A stretch of 12,510 bases of DNA, from contig JALZVB010000201.1 of assembly GCA_023300835.1 (NCBI GenBank), positions 1-12,510 on the forward strand. The letters are read 5' to 3'. Each line of letters starts with the position of its first letter. The first letter of the stretch is position 1. Both the position numbers and the translations under genes were made by a program. The notes under the pieces are model-generated. The model saw only the letters and a list, made by a program, of their open reading frames with translations. It was not told where the DNA came from and ran no database searches. The stretch is from Saprospiraceae bacterium (lineage in GTDB: Bacteria; Bacteroidota; Bacteroidia; Chitinophagales; Saprospiraceae). Below are positions 1-8,400 of the stretch, piece by piece.

Positions 1-1420
1 ATTTGTTGGTGGCGTATGGAATGATAATACTTACCCTTTCCTATATCCAAGTCATGACAATAGAGTAGATCACAATCTTTTTCAAAACAAAGAAACGCCT
101 GGGCACTATATTACCATAGATGGATCATTTGATGATACGGGTTCAGATAAAGTTTATTATCAATCTCAAAATGACATGATAGATTATAACTACTTCAGGA
201 ACAATGGCCCTAGAGCAGTCAATGAACAGGAGTCTATTAGAATAGGTTGGAGTGAGATGTCACTTAGTAGTGGCTATACAATTGTGGAACATAACTTATT
301 TGAAGATTGTGATGGCGACCCTGAAATTGTATCAGTAAAATCTTGTGACAACATGATCAGGCATAATACATTTATAGCTAGTTATGGTACGCTTTCATTA
401 AGACATGGAAATAGAAACAGAGTAGAAGGCAATTTCTTTTTCGGTAACGAAAAAGCAGTAGGTACTTCTCCAGCTGGCGCATCATTATATACAGGGGGCA
501 TTCGGATATACGGTACAGACCATATAATCATCAATAATTATATGGAAGGACTGAATGGGACCCGTTGGGATGCTCCTATAACACTTACCCAAGGAGATGC
601 TATTGATGGACAAAGTTCAAATTTGTCAAAACACTTTAGAGCAGAGCGAGTAACTATAGCCTACAATACCTTAGTTAATAATAGACATGGAATTGAAATC
701 GGATTTGACAATAACGATAACTACAACAAGGATCTAAAAGATATTACTATTGCTAATAATTTAATCACAGGATCAGAAAATAGTTTAGTTGCAGTCGTAG
801 ACTTTGATAATGATCAAGGAGACCAAATAACTTGGGTGAATAATTTAATGTACCCAACTGGAAATGCAACGCTTTTAACTGGAGCAACCTCTACCGCTTT
901 TGATGCAACGGCAGTTACTAATGAAAACCCTTATCTCGTTTATGATAACATTCTAAATGTATGGAAAACAACAGAAGATACACCTTTGTACGAGAACACT
1001 TTATCTCCAGGAACAATCAATCAAGATATAGAGGGACAAGAAAGACCAAACACTAGTAATCCAGGATCCGATCACTTTAGTATGGAAAGTATTCGGTATT
1101 CACCGTTAACACCAGATGATGTAGGTCCTAATGCATATGAGGACACCAACACTTCTACTTCACATGAATATGAAATAAGTGAAATATTAGCATATCCTGT
1201 TCCCACTAACAATATCCTCAATTTGAAAAGTATTGGTAGTAAAATAGATAGAGTTGAAATGGTAAACCTAAAAGGAGAAATTGTTTTATCACTTAATACT
1301 CAAGACTCTACAACAGGTATAATAGTTAATACCTCAAAGCTGGTAAATGGGATTTACATTCTTAAATATTCAAAAAAAGATGGTATTAATAAATCAAAAA
1401 AGATTGTTATTCAACATTGA
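1..1420 (+). CDS. PL6-family polysaccharide lyase (alginate/chondroitinase B type) with T9SS tail, 5' partial
   Basis: Secreted lyase that should cleave uronate-containing polysaccharide, most likely alginate, by beta-elimination outside the cell. The frame is open to the left edge: the first full codon is at base 2, and 472 residues are visible. An internal Met at base 176 is not the start, because family-like sequence (NRVDHNLFQNK) precedes it. Family hallmarks in order are IRIG (visible residues 79-82), the stretch around DPEIVSVKS (106-114) and TLSLRHGNR (130-138). By analogy with chondroitinase B, Lys113 and Arg134 are the catalytic base and acid, and Glu108 is a calcium ligand; Asp106 sits where a second calcium-binding Glu is usual. 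The PLTPDDVGP stretch near 369-377 closes the lyase domain. Residues about 388-472 form a T9SS type A sorting domain (YPVPTNN, NGIYILKY, ending KKIVIQH). The missing N-terminus should hold a signal peptide and the first beta-helix turns. Alginate versus dermatan/chondroitin specificity cannot be decided here. Confidence 0.88.
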   Translation, partial: FVGGVWNDNTYPFLYPSHDNRVDHNLFQNKETPGHYITIDGSFDDTGSDKVYYQSQNDMIDYNYFRNNGPRAVNEQESIRIGWSEMSLSSGYTIVEHNLFEDCDGDPEIVSVKSCDNMIRHNTFIASYGTLSLRHGNRNRVEGNFFFGNEKAVGTSPAGASLYTGGIRIYGTDHIIINNYMEGLNGTRWDAPITLTQGDAIDGQSSNLSKHFRAERVTIAYNTLVNNRHGIEIGFDNNDNYNKDLKDITIANNLITGSENSLVAVVDFDNDQGDQITWVNNLMYPTGNATLLTGATSTAFDATAVTNENPYLVYDNILNVWKTTEDTPLYENTLSPGTINQDIEGQERPNTSNPGSDHFSMESIRYSPLTPDDVGPNAYEDTNTSTSHEYEISEILAYPVPTNNILNLKSIGSKIDRVEMVNLKGEIVLSLNTQDSTTGIIVNTSKLVNGIYILKYSKKDGINKSKKIVIQH

Positions 1421-1474
1421 TACCTAGTAATAATATCAAAAAAACCAAAGACATTCTAACACAAACGATTAATC

Positions 1475-1566
1475 ACTAATGCTAAAAATACTCTTCATAG
1501 CTTTGGTCATAGCTAGCGCTTTTCACTTGCTCTAAACACTTTATTTTAAATCCAAAAACAACAAGT
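1475..1566 (-). repeat. Degenerate copy of dispersed palindromic repeat (copy B)
   Basis: Read on the minus strand, this stretch lines up with the element at about 11573-11720. Both share GTTTAGA, a CAAG, then GAAAAGC at almost the same spacing (21 bases there, 20 here: GCTTTTC at 1518-1524 and TCTAAAC at 1531-1537). The GATTTAAAA stretch on one side and GTATTTT on the other also match, around a core of CATAG/CTATG words. TCATAGCT occurs twice here (1494-1501 and 1507-1514), where copy A has a single perfect palindrome. The outer left arm does not match well, so this copy looks decayed or truncated. Alignment was by eye and the boundaries are approximate. Confidence 0.6.
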
Positions 1567-1860
1567 TAAAACATAAATGATGTTATAAATTGACAATTAT
1601 CTAAATTTTTATCTGTAGTTATCCCTTATCATGTTTTAAAAATACCTCTTCCAAACATTCATTCATCGAGTCGTTCGGCAATCAAGGTGATTAACTCACA
1701 AGTACACCTATAAGTTTAATTGACATGAATTTAAAAGTGATATTTAAAACTTAATATTGATATGAATGGCCAATTTACCATGGAAACCCTATAAGTAATT
1801 GTTTATTGTAGTCTAAATACAGAATAAAGTAAATGTATAAGAACTCAAATACCGATTTGT

Positions 1861-1868
1861 TACCTTTA
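1861..1868 (+). promoter_or_regulatory. Possible -7 promoter box (TAnnTTTG-like) before the kinase gene
   Basis: TACCTTTA differs from the Bacteroidota -7 consensus TAnnTTTG only at the last base, and lies 7 bases before the ATG at 1876. Transcription would then start at or next to the start codon, giving a leaderless or nearly leaderless message. No TTG is visible at the usual 17-23 base distance upstream, so this is a weak call. Confidence 0.35.
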
Positions 1869-1875
1869 CGATATT

Positions 1876-2823
1876 ATGAATGAATATTTTAAATCGGTCA
1901 TTATACAAAAAACTGGCGCAACTTCTTTATTTGAAAAAGAAATAATCCAAGAATTGTGGAGTGGCTATGGAAAAATAATACGCGTCGGGTTAGAGAATGG
2001 ATCTGTAGAAAGTGTCGTAATAAAATATGTACAATTACCTATAAATAAAAATCATCCCCGTGGATGGAATAATGACATCGGTCATCAACGCAAAGTAAAG
2101 TCGTATCAAGTTGAATCCGTATGGTATCAAAATTATAGTAAAAACAACATTGCTCGACTTCCGCAATGTCTAGCTATTGAAACTCTAGATGATGAGGTGT
2201 TAATTGTACTTGAAGATTTAGATATAGCAGGTTATCATTTGCGTAAGACAACGGTAACGTGGGAAGAAATATCTTCGTGCTTGGAATGGTTAGCACAATT
2301 TCATGCAAGTTACATGGACAAGACTCCTAATGGACTTTGGGATGTCGGAACTTATTGGCATCTAAAGACTAGACCAGGTGAATTATCCGTATTGGATGAT
2401 CAAAAATTAAAAGAAGCCGCTCCTTTTATTGATAAAAGATTAAATGACTGTAATTACAAAACGTTTGTTCACGGTGACGCCAAACTAGCAAATTTCTGTT
2501 TTGCTAATAACGGTCAGGTTGCTGGTTTAGATTTTCAATATGTAGGTGGCGGATGTGGAATGAAAGATGTCGCTTATTTCATAGGAAGTTGTTTAAACGA
2601 AACTGAATGTGAAAGGCTAGAAGAAAAAATCCTTGACACTTATTTTAATTTTTTACAAAATATACTTCAGGAAAGAAATGAAGCGCTAGAAAAGGAATGG
2701 CGTTATCTATATAGAGTAGCTTGGGCCGACTTTCATCGTTTTCTTAAAGGGTGGAGCCCTGTCCATTGGAAAATCAACAGTTATAGTGAACGCGTAACCG
2801 CTGAAGTAATAAACAGCCTGTAG
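1876..2823 (+). CDS. APH/ecdysteroid-kinase-like small-molecule phosphotransferase
   Basis: Predicted cytoplasmic kinase of 315 residues with the protein-kinase-like fold of aminoglycoside/choline kinases, closest by motif to the ecdysteroid-kinase-like (EcKinase/CHK) branch. Visible motifs are a candidate ATP-binding Lys50 (VVIKYV), an alpha-C-type Glu80 in SYQVESVWY (77-84), a hinge-like VLEDLD (111-116), the catalytic loop HGDAKLANF (199-207, Asp201 and Asn206), and the metal-binding DFQ (219-221), a sequence typical of CHK-type members. The length fits a complete single domain. There is no signal peptide or membrane segment. The substrate is unknown; the family phosphorylates hydroxyls on small molecules such as choline, sugars, steroids and antibiotics. 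The stop is 2 bases before the next start, so it is almost certainly co-transcribed with the phosphatase gene. The ATG at 1876 is chosen because no alternative start fits and a promoter-like box lies just upstream. Confidence 0.85.
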   Translation: MNEYFKSVIIQKTGATSLFEKEIIQELWSGYGKIIRVGLENGSVESVVIKYVQLPINKNHPRGWNNDIGHQRKVKSYQVESVWYQNYSKNNIARLPQCLAIETLDDEVLIVLEDLDIAGYHLRKTTVTWEEISSCLEWLAQFHASYMDKTPNGLWDVGTYWHLKTRPGELSVLDDQKLKEAAPFIDKRLNDCNYKTFVHGDAKLANFCFANNGQVAGLDFQYVGGGCGMKDVAYFIGSCLNETECERLEEKILDTYFNFLQNILQERNEALEKEWRYLYRVAWADFHRFLKGWSPVHWKINSYSERVTAEVINSL

Positions 2824-2825
2824 AA

Positions 2826-3656
2826 ATGAATTTATTAAAGCTTAGCAAAATAGCAATCGAGGCAGCCCTTTCTGCGGGGAAAATCATTCAGCAATATATG
2901 AATGAAGATGTTCTGGTAGAAAACAAAAAGGCTGGGAATAGCTACGCCTCTCAGGTCGTAACTGCAGTAGACAGAGCATGCGAAACAGCCATTCTTAGTC
3001 ATCTACTTCCTACCTGTGATGAATATGATTTAGCAATCCTATCAGAAGAGACTGAGGATGATGGCAGCCGATTTCACAAAGAATATTTCTGGTGTATTGA
3101 TCCTATGGACGGGACACTTGCTTTTATCAATAAAGAACCCGGATTTTCTGTATCAATAGCTTTAATTGCCAAAGAAGGGACGCCACAGATAGGCGTTGTC
3201 TATAACCCTAGCACCGATATATTGTACCATGCTATCAAGGGGGAAGGCGTATATAAGAATGGCATCCTATGGAAAATAAAGAACACTAATAAACACTTAA
3301 CCTACGTGACTGACCGAAAACTAGAGGAAACAACTCGTGCATCCGAAATAGTAAGGTTACTAAATAAAAATGCAGAGAAAATCGGATCAAATGGAGTAAG
3401 AGAAATTAATGGAGCAGGTGCTGTATTGAATGCTATACTTGTATTAGAGAATGGCCCTGCATGTATGCTAAAATATCCAAAAAAAGAAAATGGTGGTGGA
3501 AGCATATGGGACTATGCCGCTACGTCATGTATGTATAATGAATTGGGATTACAAGCAACTAATTTTAAAGGAGGAAGATTAGATTTGAATAGGACAGAGG
3601 GAACATTCATGAATCACGAAGGTGTCTTTTATGGTAACCTTTCTAAAAATCAATAG
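2826..3656 (+). CDS. CysQ/inositol-monophosphatase-family phosphatase
   Basis: Metal-dependent phosphatase of 276 residues in the family of inositol monophosphatase and 3'(2'),5'-bisphosphate nucleotidase (CysQ). The signature residues are all present: Asp49 in VTAVDR, Glu74-Glu75 in the SEE motif, DPMDGT at 92-97, and Asp229 in WDYAA. These form the two- or three-metal site that hydrolyses a phosphate monoester. The segment after the core (FSVSIALI, then GVVYNPSTDILYHA) resembles CysQ. However, the TKEF that usually follows DPLDG in CysQ reads TLAF here, so 3'-phosphoadenosine phosphate (PAP) is only one candidate substrate. No signal peptide is visible, so it should be cytoplasmic. It follows the kinase gene after 2 bases, which suggests the two act on related phosphorylated compounds. 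Its stop lies 25 bases from the convergent stop of the CotH gene. Confidence 0.85.
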   Translation: MNLLKLSKIAIEAALSAGKIIQQYMNEDVLVENKKAGNSYASQVVTAVDRACETAILSHLLPTCDEYDLAILSEETEDDGSRFHKEYFWCIDPMDGTLAFINKEPGFSVSIALIAKEGTPQIGVVYNPSTDILYHAIKGEGVYKNGILWKIKNTNKHLTYVTDRKLEETTRASEIVRLLNKNAEKIGSNGVREINGAGAVLNAILVLENGPACMLKYPKKENGGGSIWDYAATSCMYNELGLQATNFKGGRLDLNRTEGTFMNHEGVFYGNLSKNQ

Positions 3657-3681
3657 GGCTTTTCCGAAACTTATCTTTAGA

Positions 3682-5304
3682 TTAAAAGAGTGAGAAATGT
3701 ACACTTTTTACGCTTGATCTCGTTCTTGCTTTTAGAACATAATAATCATCACTTTTTATTGCTGATAAATCAAGTTCCAAAAAATTAGTGCCTTCCACGT
3801 CAGAAGTATATACAACTCTGCCTAATTTATCAATAATCCATATCTCCATTAGAGGTACCGATGATTGAACTGATATCTGGCCTAGAGAAGGATTAGGGTA
3901 TATATTAATTGACAATTTATTAATCTCAAAATCAGTCGTTCCCGTGCTTACCTCAAAATCTGGATTATCGTAAACACTACAATCAATGGCTTCACCAGGT
4001 ATATTTTCATCCATCCAAAGCAACCTAGCTAGTAACCAGTCTTTTAATATGAATACCACTTCAGCATGAGACTGTGCTTGTGCAAAGTAATCAGGATTAG
4101 GCCATATCCAATGACCCATAATTGGCCACCGTTGAAAGTTCCTATCCACTGCTTCACCCATAGCACTGACATTAGCATCTATAATTTCTAATAAATTTTC
4201 ATCAGAAAGAATAGATGTCCTTAATTCTTCCCATCGACACTTAAGTGCTCCAGTAAATGTACTGCTATTAAGCAGTCTATCCCACCAGAATGGACTCTCT
4301 GCAGGACACTGATAATACATCCATCCATCTGGGTTAGTAGAATTACAGAAACTTGCATTCCCTAGCGACAAGTTATAATCCCATACTGGCCCTGCAATGA
4401 TACGACCCCCTTTACTATCTTTATCCTTATAGAAATAAGAACTAAAGCTGTAAGCATCTACATTTTTTGACAGTTCATTAATAATGAAATTGTCTACAAA
4501 GCTTCTTAAATTAATATACTCGGTATAATGTTTATCTTGGTCATTAATATAAGTAGGAGATGCAAGGGCATCTTCCCATTCTGATATGAGACCTTGGATA
4601 TAAGTTGCTTGTTGGGGTTGTAGGTCTTCTATCTTCGGATAGACATATTGAATGTAGAGTGGCTCATCATTATCGTTTTTATCGTATTCTGAATACCAGC
4701 CATTTTCATTAAAATGATCTACAATAATAATATAACCTCCCGTCAAGTCGTCTCCACTTATGTCAGTGTCTTTTAGCTTAGAAATATCTATTCTATTTTT
4801 ATCTCTTTTTATTTTTTCCATGAGAACATATAAACCCATATATTCATCATTGATAATGAGCTCTACATATTGGGTTTGAGAAGCATATTGCCCCATATCT
4901 CGTGCTAATTGAAAGACAACCGCATTGTTCATTAGTGACTTATCAGAATAAGGACCATTGAGTATAAAATCCTCCTCTTTTTTAAACCCTAGAAAGCTAG
5001 TATCTATATCCTCACCAGCTATATTCCACATTTCTAAACCATATGATTTCTTGGCAAAATCTAGGGAAGAGGAACCTCTTAGTTCTATTCCACAGAGACC
5101 ACTATATTCATTAGTAGCATCTAAAATATTATTAATACTATCCTTTCCATTAAATATTATCCCTATAGTTGCTTCAGTTTTGGGCTCGTCCTCTATAGGG
5201 TTCCCATGGGTATTTATTATGATAATTGGAAGCTCGCTTTCTATCAATTGCCCTGAAACCGAAGAAGTTAAACAAAGGACAAACAGTGAAATTAAAAGTC
5301 TCAT
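3682..5304 (-). CDS. Exported CotH-family kinase-like protein with T9SS tail
   Basis: Secreted protein of 540 residues. A signal peptide covers about residues 1-18 (hydrophobic core LLISLFVLCL, cleavage near VSGQ). A CotH domain spans roughly 25-430, with GIELRGSSS (72-80), KKSYGLE (85-91), LNGPYSDKSLMNN (115-127), YVELIIN (146-152), LMEKIKRDKNRIDI (161-174), KNVDAY (280-285) and GPVWDYNLSLGN (305-316). Bacillus CotH is an atypical protein kinase that phosphorylates spore-coat proteins. Asp283 and Asp309 here are the likely counterparts of its catalytic and metal-binding aspartates, which is an inference from motif position. Residues about 463-540 are a T9SS type A domain (INIYPNPSLGQ, LDKLGRVVY-like stretch), so the mature protein should be released or anchored at the cell surface. 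It follows the UnbV lipoprotein gene on the same strand after 98 bases; co-transcription is possible but not shown. Its substrate is unknown. Confidence 0.87.
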   Translation of the reverse strand: MRLLISLFVLCLTSSVSGQLIESELPIIIINTHGNPIEDEPKTEATIGIIFNGKDSINNILDATNEYSGLCGIELRGSSSLDFAKKSYGLEMWNIAGEDIDTSFLGFKKEEDFILNGPYSDKSLMNNAVVFQLARDMGQYASQTQYVELIINDEYMGLYVLMEKIKRDKNRIDISKLKDTDISGDDLTGGYIIIVDHFNENGWYSEYDKNDNDEPLYIQYVYPKIEDLQPQQATYIQGLISEWEDALASPTYINDQDKHYTEYINLRSFVDNFIINELSKNVDAYSFSSYFYKDKDSKGGRIIAGPVWDYNLSLGNASFCNSTNPDGWMYYQCPAESPFWWDRLLNSSTFTGALKCRWEELRTSILSDENLLEIIDANVSAMGEAVDRNFQRWPIMGHWIWPNPDYFAQAQSHAEVVFILKDWLLARLLWMDENIPGEAIDCSVYDNPDFEVSTGTTDFEINKLSINIYPNPSLGQISVQSSVPLMEIWIIDKLGRVVYTSDVEGTNFLELDLSAIKSDDYYVLKARTRSSVKSVHFSLF

Positions 5305-5402
5305 GTTGATAAGGTTACAATACTAGTAGATGAAGTCTTTCTAAAAATAGAAAACAAATAGCATTCAACCTAATTTTTATCTCACAATTACTATAAATAG
5401 GG

Positions 5403-8400
5403 CTACTTCAACTTAAACAATTGCACCTTATTATTATTATTAGCGGCAATAAGATATTGACTTTGATTACTTTTTAATAGTTTAATCTTCTTTACATTAT
5501 TAGGAATTTCTATTCCACTTTCTGCTACTGATAATGGCTTGAAATTTAATTTGCCATCACCTAGCATTACTAATCCATTTCCTGCATCTAGGCTCGGTGT
5601 CTCAAGCTCTGTATTGAATATATTTCCTGCACTTATGATATCGCTATGACCATCGCTATTTACATCTAGAACTGTTGCGGTAAGCATAGGAGATATATTA
5701 GCCAGAGCTGGAAGCTGTCTTTCTGTATATTTCCCATTTTTGTTTTCGAGAATTACGGATCTGAAAGTTGTAGCCGTTAATTTGTTAGAGTCATCAAGTT
5801 TATCTTTTCCGTAAATATCTGCAATATTAGCAGAAGCAAAAGCCTTGAATGTTGGGAATTTATCCTTGATAAAAGGCATCTGTTCTGATGAGCATTGTCT
5901 TCCTCTTGCAGGCACAAGTTCGTTCTTATATTCTTTACACAATACGATATCCCCTACCCCATTATTATCAAAATCATTGTAGTACAAATAAAGCGGTTTC
6001 TTCTCAGACACCTTATGCTTATAGTTAGACCCGATGTTACCAGCAAGTATATCCATGTCACCATCGTTGTCAAAATCTGATACGGTAATATTATACCACC
6101 AGCCCATCATTTTATCTGTCCCATACTCTGACGACTTGTCTACAAGCTTTCCATTCTCACTTACAAAGATCTTAATACCAGTCCACTCACCTGCTAGCAC
6201 TAAATCCTGTTTGCCGTCTCCATTAAGATCCACCCATTGCGCAGATTTTATCATACCTATATTACCGGCATTAGGCAATACTTCTTCTGTGGCATCAATG
6301 AACCTATTTTTTTCATACCTAAGAAATCTTGAAGTCTCAGCGGAAGGATATTGGCCAGGCTTTGCTCCACCACCTATAAATAAATCTTGGTCACCATCAC
6401 CATCAAAATCAGTCAGTGCCTGACAACTGGAAACCATACTTATCTCAGGCATCGCATTTTTTATCTTACCGAATTTCCCATTACCTAAGTTGGCATAGAA
6501 ACGATCATTTAATAAGACAGGCTTTCCTTCCATGTCTCCTCCACCTCCAGATAAGACAAGAAGTTCAGGATTATTATCTCCATTGGCATCAAAGAAAACG
6601 GCATCCATATCTTCGTTATAGATATCAAGATTCCATGGTTCGGCACCATTGGGTTTGAACTTTCCGTCGGACGTCTGTAAGTAAACTTGTCCCGTTGTTC
6701 CAAATGCTCCACCTATATAAAAGTCTTCCAATCCATCACCATTAACATCCGCTGTAGCTAGTGCTGGACCAAGCGTCGACTGCATATGAGGAAGTAATAT
6801 TTCTTTGGCAAAATCATCAAAATCATTTTCCTTGTGTACATAGTTTATACCTGATGCAGATGCTGTTATTTCTTCAAACAATGCTGTAGGTTGAGAGTCC
6901 GAATAGTTATGTATTTTACCAACTGCGTAGTTGATTGTAAGTGTCTCATTGATCTTATTAGGTTTGACAACTTGTAAGTTATTGTCTGGCCATATCACTT
7001 GTATCTCTGATACACTTTCTTGCTGTCCAAGTCCAAAAAACAAAACATCTTCCATACAAGATTCATAACCTCTAACAAAGTAGTATTCTTGAAACTGATT
7101 CCCTTCTGCTGTTTTGATTGTTACTTTTGCACCAGCTGTAGGCTTGTTATTATTTGAAAGTTTTACCTTAATGAAATTAGCATTATTAGAAGCTGCATTT
7201 TGATAAATCATAGCTTCTTGATCTACATTGTTTATTACAAGATCAGCATCTCCATCATTATCCAGATCACCAAATGCCGAACCATAAGAATAAGTATTCT
7301 TCTCTAGTCCAACTTGCTCCGCAATCTCTTCAAATTTTAAATCTCCGTTATTGACATACAACCTATTAGGTAATTGTACTGTAGGAATTCTATTATAGAT
7401 TTCGATCTTCAAGTCATCGGGCACCTTTCCATTATGTTTGGCTCTGATGGCTTTCATCTCATTTCTGAAATCATTATCTCTTGAATACCTTCTGAAACCA
7501 TTAGAAACAAATATGTCTTTATCTCCATCGAGATCTACATCATGCATCAAGGTTGCCCAACTCCAATCTGAATTAGAAAAGTTACAGTAATTGGCAACAT
7601 TAGAAAAACCACCTTTCCCTGTATTCAATTGTAAACTGTTGAACATAAATTGGTTCTGGTAGCCGAGATTTTTAGTGAAGTGTCTGAGTTGATCGACATC
7701 CATATTAGCCATCAATGTCTTAGATCTGAAGTGATCATCTGCTGCCATATCTACAACACTTATATCTACCAGTCCATCATTATTGAAATCTGCAATATCA
7801 CAACCCATAGAATAGAAAGAAATCTGCTTAGTATATTCTTTTACCGACTCCTTGAACGTACCATCTTTCTGGTTGATAAACAGGTAATCTGGAACTGAGT
7901 AATCATTAGCAACATAAAGATCTGGGTATCCATCATTATTAATATCACTTACGGCAACACCTAGACCAAACCCATTTTTGAGCATGCCTGCTTGTTCTGT
8001 TACTCTAGTAAATTTGCTTTTGTCATTTCTGTATAGGTGTCCACTTGACTTGATTAAATTCTCCTTGTTCTTGAGCTCTTTAAAAATAAAAGCAAGCGAC
8101 TTACCAGCATAAGGAGATTCATTCAATACATAACAATCTAGATCTCCATCTTTATCGTAATCAAAGAATACCGCCTGTGTACTTTGGTTACCATCGTTCA
8201 ATCCCATACTCTTAGCTACTTCTGTAAAGGTGAGGTCGCCATTATTAAGGTACAAAAGGTTTTCTTTATCTTTAGAATCACTATAGGGACCTTGCTGAGA
8301 GACATATATATCCTTGTAGCCATCGTTATTAATATCCACGATACTCACCCCAGCTGCCCAGTTCTTATTCTCATTAACTCCTGCCATCTTAGTAATATCT

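Larger units (their letters stand above)
1421..1875. other. Gene-free stretch, 455 bases
   Basis: AT-rich DNA between the lyase gene and the kinase gene, both on the plus strand. I find no convincing reading frame and no tRNA-like fold. It holds a degenerate copy of the dispersed palindromic repeat (about 1475-1566) and a possible promoter box just before the kinase start (1861-1868). It also holds a loose inverted repeat with arms TAAGTTTAA at 1711-1719 and TTAAAACTTA near 1744-1753, to which I assign no function. No hairpin followed by a T run is visible after the lyase stop, so how that transcript ends is unclear. Confidence 0.6.

Noticed and set aside
1..1420. Start of a complete polysaccharide utilisation locus
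   Set aside because: No SusC/SusD, transporter, second lyase or regulator appears downstream; the next genes are an unrelated kinase and phosphatase.
3302..3505. Minus-strand frame of 67 codons inside the phosphatase gene
   Set aside because: It lies wholly inside a well-supported gene on the other strand and has no family-like sequence.
4958..5326. Plus-strand frame of 122 codons over the CotH gene start
   Set aside because: It is antisense to the CotH signal peptide and core, and its low-complexity sequence mirrors those codons.
5337..5352. Small hairpin TTTCTA-AAA-TAGAAA between the lipoprotein and CotH genes, considered as a terminator
   Set aside because: The stem is pure weak A/T except one pair per arm and lacks a following T run in the needed direction.
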